Shown in pieces: positions 8,129-12,389 of a stretch of DNA of 12,389 nt. Position 1 is the first letter of the stretch. Each line of letters begins with the position of its first letter. The translations under genes and the position numbers were made by a program. This DNA is from Oscillospiraceae bacterium (GTDB lineage: Bacteria; Bacillota; Clostridia; Oscillospirales; Oscillospiraceae), in the NCBI GenBank assembly GCA_016296235.1, contig JAEDJR010000041.1, forward strand, positions 1 to 12,389. The letters are read 5' to 3'. The notes beneath the pieces were generated by a model, which saw only the letters and a list, made by a program, of their open reading frames with translations, was not told where the DNA came from and did no database searches.

Positions 8129-9235
8129 ATGGACAGAATCCCCTTCAGCCCCGAGGAACTAAACGTTCTGGGCAAGTACCCCGCCCGCGGCGCCAATCCC
8201 AATATGATGATCCTCAACACCCCCGTCACGCCCAAGGAAAACCTCCTGGCGCTGTACCGCAAGGAGCTGCCTCTGTGGGTGCCCCAGTTCTGCGAAATCA
8301 AGCCCTTCGGGCCCAGAGTTCTGCCGGAAAACCAGGTGCGCGGCATGGTTCTGGAAGCCAACCGCATGGCGCCCTCTGAATTCGGCGGCCCGGATATGTT
8401 CGGCGTGGAGTGGGTTTTCTCTCCGGATATCGGCGGCTCCATGGTCAAGCCCGGCGCCCCCAAGGTCAAGGATCTGTCCCACTGGGAGGACTATGTCACC
8501 CTTCCCGATCCTGACAGCTGGGATTGGGCGGGCAGCCTGGAGGCCAACCGTGACTTCGTGGTCAAGGGCTACGGCCAGAATCTCATGCGTCTGACCATGT
8601 TCACCGGCTACTTTGAGCGTCTGATCTCCCTGATCGACTTTGAGGACGCCGCCGTCGCCATGATCGACGAGGATGAGCAGGAGCATGTGCACCGCCTGTT
8701 CTCCTATTTGACCGATCTGTACATCAAGATCATCGACCATGTGATGGAACTCTATCCCATCAACCTGCTGCAGCTCCACGACGACTGGGGCTCCCAGATG
8801 GAGGCCTTCTTCTCCCTGGATACGGTCCGCGAGATGATCGTTCCGCACCTGAAGCGGCTGGTGGAGCATTGTCACAGCATCGGTCTGTTCTTCGATCTGC
8901 ACTCCTGCGGCCGGATCAAGCGTCTGGTCCCTGCCATGATCGAGGCCGGTGTGGACAGCTGGCAGCCCCAGGCCATCAACGACACCTGGGATCTCTACCG
9001 CACCTACGGCGACAAGATCATCATCTTCGTCATTCCGGAGTCCACGCCCAAGGGGCTGTCCCCGGAGGAATACGACGCCATGGCCAGGCAGTGGGTGGAG
9101 GAAAACATCGAAGCCTTCCGCGCCCATCCCTTTATCATGCTGTCCACGCCCATGGATCCCTTCGGCAAAATGTACATCGACCCCGAGTTCACCCGCAGCG
9201 TCTACAAGTATTCCAGACTGGCTCTGGACAAGTAA
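8129..9235 (+). CDS. Uroporphyrinogen decarboxylase-fold protein (URO-D/MtaA superfamily)
   Basis: This 368-residue soluble protein belongs to the URO-D/cobalamin methyltransferase superfamily. The family pattern is visible as His-Asp-Asp-Trp-Gly at 217-221, a Val-Pro-His-Leu-Lys helix after it, and His-Ser-Cys-Gly at 258-261 followed by Ala-Gly-Val-Asp. In MtaA/MtbA-type methyltransferases His-x-Cys plus a later Cys binds zinc. Here the expected distal Cys region near the C terminus reads Leu-Ser-Thr-Pro-Met, so a complete zinc site is not evident. True haem URO-D is unlikely given the context. No corrinoid protein is encoded nearby. ATG 8129 is preferred because AAAGGA precedes it; an in-frame GTG at 8108 overlaps the upstream stop. 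It sits between the glycyl radical enzymes and their activase, implying a role in the same pathway, perhaps decarboxylation or group transfer. That role is a guess. Confidence 0.8.
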   Translation: MDRIPFSPEELNVLGKYPARGANPNMMILNTPVTPKENLLALYRKELPLWVPQFCEIKPFGPRVLPENQVRGMVLEANRMAPSEFGGPDMFGVEWVFSPDIGGSMVKPGAPKVKDLSHWEDYVTLPDPDSWDWAGSLEANRDFVVKGYGQNLMRLTMFTGYFERLISLIDFEDAAVAMIDEDEQEHVHRLFSYLTDLYIKIIDHVMELYPINLLQLHDDWGSQMEAFFSLDTVREMIVPHLKRLVEHCHSIGLFFDLHSCGRIKRLVPAMIEAGVDSWQPQAINDTWDLYRTYGDKIIIFVIPESTPKGLSPEEYDAMARQWVEENIEAFRAHPFIMLSTPMDPFGKMYIDPEFTRSVYKYSRLALDK

Positions 9236-9250
9236 AAGAGGTTGGATCCT

Positions 9251-10186
9251 ATGGCAGCTGACCGCAGCGTTTCCGCGACCATTTTCAATATTCAGACCTA
9301 CTGCATCCACGACGGCCCCGGCATTCGGGTGACGGTCTTTGTCAAGGGCTGTCCCCTGCGCTGCCTGTGGTGCGCCAATCCGGAATCCAATCTGCGGGAG
9401 CCGCAGCTCATGTTCTACAAGGATAAGTGTACCGCCTGCGGCAAATGCGCGGAGATTTGCCCCCAGAAGGCCGTCAGCCTGCGGGAGCGGGACGGCGTCT
9501 GGAAAGCCTTCACCGACCGGGCCCTCTGCACCGCCTGCGGCGCATGTCAGAGCACCTGCTTTGCCGATGCCCGGGAGATTGCGGGGGAAACAACCACCGT
9601 GGAAGAGGCCCTTGCCAGGGTGCAGCGGGACCGGCTGTTTCTGGACAGCTCCGGCGGCGGCATGACCATCAGCGGCGGCGAGCCGCTGGCCTGCCCCGAC
9701 TTCACGGAAAACCTGCTGATGGCCGCCCATGAGGAGGGCCTGCACACCGCCATCGAGACCAGCAATTTCGCCTCCCGGGCGGTGGTGGACCGGATCTATC
9801 CCCATGTGGATCTGGCGCTGTGCGACATCAAGCACATGGACTCCCGGAAGCACCTGGCATACACCGGCGTTCCCAATGAGCAGATTCTGGAGAATATCAA
9901 GCGGATCTACCATGTTCACCACGTTCCGGTCTGGGTCCGGCTGCCCTGCATCCCCGGCTGCAACGACGATGAGGAAAACATCAGCGCCACCGCCCGCTTT
10001 GTCCGGGACGAGCTGGGGACCGATGTGAGGATCTGCCTGCTGCCGTACCACCGGCTCGGCGAATCGAAAAACGAAAGCCTTGGCAAGGAGATGGACCTGT
10101 CCACCCAGCCGCCCTCAGACGAGCATATGCAGTCGCTGAAGGCCCTGGTGGAGCGCTTCGGCGTCACCGCCCAGATCGGCGGCTGA
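9251..10186 (+). CDS. Glycyl radical enzyme activating enzyme (radical SAM)
   Basis: This 311-residue radical S-adenosylmethionine protein should generate the glycyl radical on one or both upstream enzymes. The Cys34-x3-Cys38-x2-Cys41 motif (with the Trp typical of activases before Cys41) binds the catalytic [4Fe-4S] cluster, and Ser-Gly-Gly-Glu-Pro at 141-145 contacts SAM. Two ferredoxin-like Cys sets, 60/63/66/70 and 93/96/99/103, form the insert seen in activases of choline lyase, glycerol dehydratase and hydroxyphenylacetate decarboxylase, and absent from pyruvate formate-lyase activase. The N terminus contains the typical His-Asp-Gly-Pro-Gly-Ile-Arg. The start at 9251 is chosen because AAGAGG lies 9 nt upstream; a TTG at 9242 is possible. 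It is the last gene of the operon and the only activase in view, so it probably serves both enzymes. Confidence 0.93.
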   Translation: MAADRSVSATIFNIQTYCIHDGPGIRVTVFVKGCPLRCLWCANPESNLREPQLMFYKDKCTACGKCAEICPQKAVSLRERDGVWKAFTDRALCTACGACQSTCFADAREIAGETTTVEEALARVQRDRLFLDSSGGGMTISGGEPLACPDFTENLLMAAHEEGLHTAIETSNFASRAVVDRIYPHVDLALCDIKHMDSRKHLAYTGVPNEQILENIKRIYHVHHVPVWVRLPCIPGCNDDEENISATARFVRDELGTDVRICLLPYHRLGESKNESLGKEMDLSTQPPSDEHMQSLKALVERFGVTAQIGG

Positions 10187-10216
10187 CCCGCGCCTGTCAG
10201 GCAGCCAAAGCAAACA

Positions 10217-10248
10217 AACAGCCCGGACATTCAGCTGCCCGGGCTGTT
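10217..10248 (+). terminator. Terminator of the glycyl radical operon
   Basis: A perfect 10-bp GC-rich stem (10217-10226 with 10239-10248) with a 12-nt loop begins 30 bp after the activase stop. Only two T residues end the stem and the following run is mixed, so strength is moderate. Confidence 0.75.
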
Positions 10249-10397
10249 CCGTTCATCAAATCGGGATTATGATTGTGGCATTTTACGCAACAGCCTTCCA
10301 GGATTCGTACCGTGCAGGCAACGGAGGACATCAAGGCAGAGTTTGACAAGGTTAACAATGCTCTCCGCTTTGATGGTCAAACCCATCCAAACTACGT
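10249..10397. other. Gap between two terminators, no convincing gene
   Basis: This 149-bp stretch lies between the operon terminator and the rpsI terminator. Short frames are open on both strands but have no ribosome binding site, and no frame matches a family I recognise. A TTGACA at 10343-10348 has no partner -10 box. It may be a remnant or an intergenic element. Confidence 0.4.
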
Positions 10398-10439
10398 CAA
10401 AACAAAAACCCTGAAATCGGATAGATTCCAGGGTTTTTG
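10398..10439 (-). terminator. Intrinsic terminator of rplM-rpsI
   Basis: The stem 10403-10413 with 10429-10439 is 11 bp and perfect. On the minus strand it ends in TTTTTGTTTT, giving a strong rho-independent terminator about 40 bp after the rpsI stop. Because the stem itself has A and T runs, it could also work on plus-strand transcripts. Confidence 0.88.
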
Positions 10440-10477
10440 ACGTATTTCCGGTTGTGTTTGCTCGCAAATAGTTCGGA

Positions 10478-10882
10478 TCAGCGCTTGCTGAACTGGGGAG
10501 CGCGGCGGGCGGCCTTGAGGCCGTACTTCTTTCTTTCCTTCATTCTGGGGTCGCGGGTCAGGAAACCGGCGGCCTTCAGGACGGCGCGGTATTCGGGGTT
10601 GACGCCCAGCAGAGCGCGGGCGACGCCGTGACGGATGGCGCCGGCCTGGCCGGTGACGCCGCCGCCGGCCACGGTGATGACCAGGTCAACCTTGCCCATC
10701 AGGTCCGTGGCGACCAGGGGCTGACGGACCAGCAGCTTCAGGGTCTCCAGACCGAAGTACTCGTCGATGTCGCGGCCGTTGATCAGGATGGAGCCGGTGC
10801 CGTTTTCATAAACGCGGACGCGGGCCACGGAGGACTTCCGGCGGCCGGTGCCGTAGTGGTAAGCTCTTTTGCTCTCGTACAT
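10478..10882 (-). CDS. rpsI: 30S ribosomal protein S9
   Basis: This 134-residue protein is of normal length for bacterial S9. It has the expected N-terminal Gly-Thr-Gly-Arg-Arg-Lys-Ser-Ser-Val-Ala-Arg-Val, the central Gly-Gly-Gly-Val-Thr-Gly-Gln-Ala-Gly-Ala-Ile-Arg-His-Gly segment, and the basic C-terminal tail ending Phe-Ser-Lys-Arg that reaches the P-site tRNA in the small subunit. It is the second gene of the universal rplM-rpsI pair, starting 14 bp after rplM, and that gap holds an AGGAGG ribosome site. It is transcribed from the rplM promoter and ends at the strong terminator beyond it. Confidence 0.98.
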   Translation of the reverse strand: MYESKRAYHYGTGRRKSSVARVRVYENGTGSILINGRDIDEYFGLETLKLLVRQPLVATDLMGKVDLVITVAGGGVTGQAGAIRHGVARALLGVNPEYRAVLKAAGFLTRDPRMKERKKYGLKAARRAPQFSKR

Positions 10883-10896
10883 GTTCTGTTACCTCC

Positions 10897-11328
10897 TTAG
10901 TCCAAAGTCCATGCTTCGGGCTTCTGTGCAGCGTTGTTGTGCTCGGCGCCCTTGTACAGCTTCAGACGGGTCATGGCGGCGCGGCCGATGGAGTTCTTGG
11001 GCAGCATGCCCTTGACAGCCAGCTCCATGGCGAACTCGGGGCGCTCCTCCATGAGGATGCGGTACTTGACTTCCTTCAGGTTGCCGATCCAGCCGGTGTG
11101 GTGCTGGTACAGCTTCTGCTCACCCTTCTTGCCGGTCAGGACGGCCTTGTCCACGTTGACGATGATGACGAAATCGCCGCAGTCAACGTTGGGGGTGAAA
11201 TCGGGCTTATGCTTGCCGCGCAGCAGCTTGGCGGCAGTCACAGCGGTACGGCCCAGGGGCTTACCGGCTGCGTCGAGAACATACCATTTTCTCTGGACGT
11301 TCTCCTTCTTTGCCATGGTCGTAGACAT
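10897..11328 (-). CDS. rplM: 50S ribosomal protein L13
   Basis: This 143-residue protein is the large-subunit protein L13. Recognisable parts are Arg-Lys-Trp-Tyr-Val-Leu-Asp-Ala near residue 13, Gly-Arg-Thr-Ala, the conserved Leu-Leu-Arg-Gly-Lys-His-Lys-Pro, a His-His-Thr-Gly segment, and Gly-Met-Leu-Pro-Lys-Asn near the centre. The start at 11328 is chosen because GGAGGG lies 6 nt before it; this gives a four-residue extension before a second Met at 11316, which has no comparable ribosome site. It is the first gene of the ribosomal pair, with a consensus promoter and a leader of about 90 nt containing small hairpins that could carry regulation. Confidence 0.98.
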   Translation of the reverse strand: MSTTMAKKENVQRKWYVLDAAGKPLGRTAVTAAKLLRGKHKPDFTPNVDCGDFVIIVNVDKAVLTGKKGEQKLYQHHTGWIGNLKEVKYRILMEERPEFAMELAVKGMLPKNSIGRAAMTRLKLYKGAEHNNAAQKPEAWTLD

Positions 11329-11343
11329 GAGGTTCCCTCCATA

Positions 11344-11411
11344 GAAAGCGAATGCTTTCAGAATATAATAAAAATTTTTGACAAATCCAGTGCGGCGGGA
11401 TACAATATCCC
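11344..11411 (-). promoter_or_regulatory. Structured leader of rplM, two short hairpins
   Basis: In the predicted leader RNA, a 6-bp hairpin with a 3-nt loop (11411-11397) lies near the 5' end. A second 6-bp hairpin with a 4-nt loop (11359-11344) ends just before the ribosome binding site. L13 leaders with autogenous control are known in Bacillota. I cannot confirm a match to that family by eye. Confidence 0.35.
11378..11406 (+). promoter_or_regulatory. Promoter of the PP-loop thiolation gene
   Basis: TTGACA (11378-11383) and TACAAT (11401-11406) are 17 bp apart, a near-consensus promoter. The start near 11413 would give a leader of about 157 nt for the gene at 11570. It lies within the rplM leader and points at the rplM promoter. 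Confidence 0.65.
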
Positions 11412-11426
11412 CAAACGCGCTTTCTC

Positions 11427-11455
11427 TTTATATCACAGATCAAAATCCCTGTCAA
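11427..11455 (-). promoter_or_regulatory. Promoter of rplM-rpsI
   Basis: On the minus strand TTGACA (11455-11450) is exactly 17 bp before TATAAA (11432-11427). This is close to the ideal housekeeping promoter, as expected for ribosomal protein genes. The start is predicted near 11420. Confidence 0.85.
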
Positions 11456-11502
11456 CCACATTTTTTCGGATTTTTATTTTCATCGGAACAAACTCCGGAA
11501 TC

Positions 11503-11533
11503 CTCCGTTTTGCTCCGTTTTACTCCCGTTTTC
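11503..11533 (+). repeat. Three tandem CTCCGTTTT-type repeats in a leader
   Basis: CTCCGTTTTG, CTCCGTTTTA and CTCCCGTTTTC follow each other at 11503, 11513 and 11523, a period of 10-11 bp. They lie in the predicted leader of the PP-loop gene, about 35-65 nt before its start. No function is assigned; the period equals one DNA helical turn. Confidence 0.55.
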
Positions 11534-11569
11534 TCACGAGGCATTTTTTCTGAAAAAAGGAGATTTTTC

Positions 11570-12319
11570 ATGCAGCATCTCATGGGCTTGGTCCGCCGGT
11601 GCGCGGACGATTATCAGATGATTCAGGCCGGCGACCGCATTTGCGTGGGCGTGTCCGGCGGCAAGGATTCCCTGGCGCTTCTGACCCTGATGGCGGGTCT
11701 GCGGGCCTATTATCCCAGACCCTTCGAGCTGGAGGCCATCACCGTGGACATGGGCCTGGGCATGGATTTCACGCCGGTGGCGGACTACTGCCGCAGCCTG
11801 GACGTGCCATACACCCTGGTACCCACGGAGATCGGGCCGATTATCTTTGACATCCGCAAAGAGAAGAACCCCTGCTCCATGTGCGCCAAGATGCGCCGCG
11901 GCGCCCTCCACGACGCCATGAAGGCCAGGGGACTGAACAAGGTGGCCCTGGGCCACCACTACGATGACGCGGTGGAGACGTTTCTGCTGAGCCTGTTCTA
12001 CGAGGGGCGGCTGAGCTGCTTCCAGCCCGTGACCTATCTCAGCCGCATGGACGTGACCCAGATCCGGCCCATGCTCTACGTGGGCGAGAAGGCCGTGGCT
12101 AACTTTGCACGGCGGGAGAATCTGCCGGTGGTGCACAACGTCTGTCCGGCGGACAAGTCCACCAAGCGCCAGGAGGTCAAGGAGCTGCTGGCCCAGCTGC
12201 AGCAGCAGTATCCCGACCTGAAAACCAAGATTTTCGGTGCCATGCAGCGGCTGCCCCTGCCGGAATGGGGCCCGGAGCGCCCCCTCTCCGGCCGCGGCGG
12301 CATCCCCCAGGGGGAGTAA
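11570..12319 (+). CDS. TtcA/TilS-family PP-loop tRNA thiolation protein
   Basis: This 249-residue cytoplasmic protein is an adenylating N-type PP-loop enzyme, most like TtcA, which thiolates cytidine 32 of tRNA. Ser-Gly-Gly-Lys-Asp-Ser at residues 29-34 is the ATP-binding PP-loop. Asn-Pro-Cys102-Ser-Met-Cys105 with the following Lys-Met-Arg-Arg-Gly is the family's CxxC motif, and Cys192 is placed like the third Cys that completes the Fe-S cluster in TtcA. Gly-His-His-Tyr-Asp-Asp is at 128-133. The length is shorter than E. coli TtcA, as in many Bacillota homologues. AAAAGGAG lies 7 nt before the ATG at 11570; the frame is open further upstream but without a ribosome site. TilS, which acts on tRNA-Ile, is less likely because of the Cys triad. 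The precise tRNA target is unverified. Confidence 0.85.
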   Translation: MQHLMGLVRRCADDYQMIQAGDRICVGVSGGKDSLALLTLMAGLRAYYPRPFELEAITVDMGLGMDFTPVADYCRSLDVPYTLVPTEIGPIIFDIRKEKNPCSMCAKMRRGALHDAMKARGLNKVALGHHYDDAVETFLLSLFYEGRLSCFQPVTYLSRMDVTQIRPMLYVGEKAVANFARRENLPVVHNVCPADKSTKRQEVKELLAQLQQQYPDLKTKIFGAMQRLPLPEWGPERPLSGRGGIPQGE

Positions 12320-12344
12320 TTGGGTCTTGTAGCGCCCCCCTCGT

Positions 12345-12389
12345 GCCCCCTCTACAGGGGGCTGCCGGAGCGCAGCGGAGGCTGGGGGT
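12345..12389 (+). repeat. GC-rich hairpin repeat, cut by the window edge
   Basis: A perfect 7-bp stem (12345-12351 with 12356-12362) with a CTAC loop is followed by a second GC-rich imperfect inverted repeat ending in a G-run. The layout resembles dispersed intergenic repeats common in Oscillospirales-type genomes. It lies 25 bp after a stop codon and could also end transcription. The copy is incomplete and its family is not verified. Confidence 0.45.

Noticed and set aside
8129..9235. Annotation as haem-pathway uroporphyrinogen decarboxylase (hemE)
   Set aside because: The His-x-Cys-Gly motif and operon context fit the methyltransferase-like branch of the superfamily, and no haem genes are nearby.
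8159..10051. A 630-codon minus-strand frame opposite the URO-D-like and activase genes
   Set aside because: Same antisense composition artefact; it covers two well-supported plus-strand genes.
10270..10330. A possible tRNA fragment, because GGTACGAATCC on the minus strand resembles a T-loop
   Set aside because: No acceptor stem, anticodon arm or CCA context can be folded around it.
10267..10467. A 66-codon minus-strand frame after rpsI
   Set aside because: It starts inside sequence next to the rpsI stop, runs through the terminator stem and lacks a ribosome binding site.
1..12389. CRISPR array, insertion sequence or phage genes
   Set aside because: No spaced long direct repeats, transposase, integrase or structural phage proteins are seen.

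Overview
The window looks like a chromosomal segment from an anaerobic, GC-rich member of the Clostridia, with a gut Oscillospirales-type bacterium the most plausible source. The clues are the strong GCC/CTG/ACC codon bias, Bacillota-style AGGAGG ribosome binding sites, oxygen-sensitive glycyl radical chemistry, a PucR-type regulator, and an Oscillospirales-like GC-rich hairpin repeat at the right edge. The taxon is inferred from style, not from a marker search.

Left and centre (1-10248) form one accessory metabolic locus. A MatC-like carrier of the ion-transporter superfamily (162-1439, +) has its own near-consensus promoter. It converges on a PucR-family regulator (1544-3139, -), with a 15-bp hairpin between them. 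The regulator is divergent from a tight four-gene operon. That operon holds two full-length paralogous glycyl radical enzymes (3297-5699 and 5721-8111), a uroporphyrinogen-decarboxylase-fold protein (8129-9235) and one radical-SAM activating enzyme with two extra ferredoxin-type clusters (9251-10186). A hairpin terminator follows.

The likely logic is as follows. The carrier imports an organic anion. The PucR protein senses the substrate or an intermediate and switches on both the carrier and the operon; TTGTG direct repeats sit about 55-80 bp before both predicted transcription starts. The activase installs a glycyl radical on both enzymes, and these transform the substrate with the URO-D-like protein acting alongside. 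The substrate cannot be read from the sequence. Both enzymes carry Gly-Cys-Leu-Asp at the thiyl-radical site, where the well-studied eliminases have Gly-Cys-Val-Glu, so I do not assign them to any characterised reaction. This locus is the best candidate for undescribed biology here.

Right part (10249-12389) is housekeeping. rplM-rpsI (L13, S9) runs leftward from a consensus promoter to a strong terminator. A TtcA/TilS-type PP-loop tRNA-thiolation protein (11570-12319, +) runs rightward. Its predicted promoter faces the rplM promoter head-on, so the two predicted start sites lie only a few bases apart. The window ends in a GC-rich hairpin repeat.
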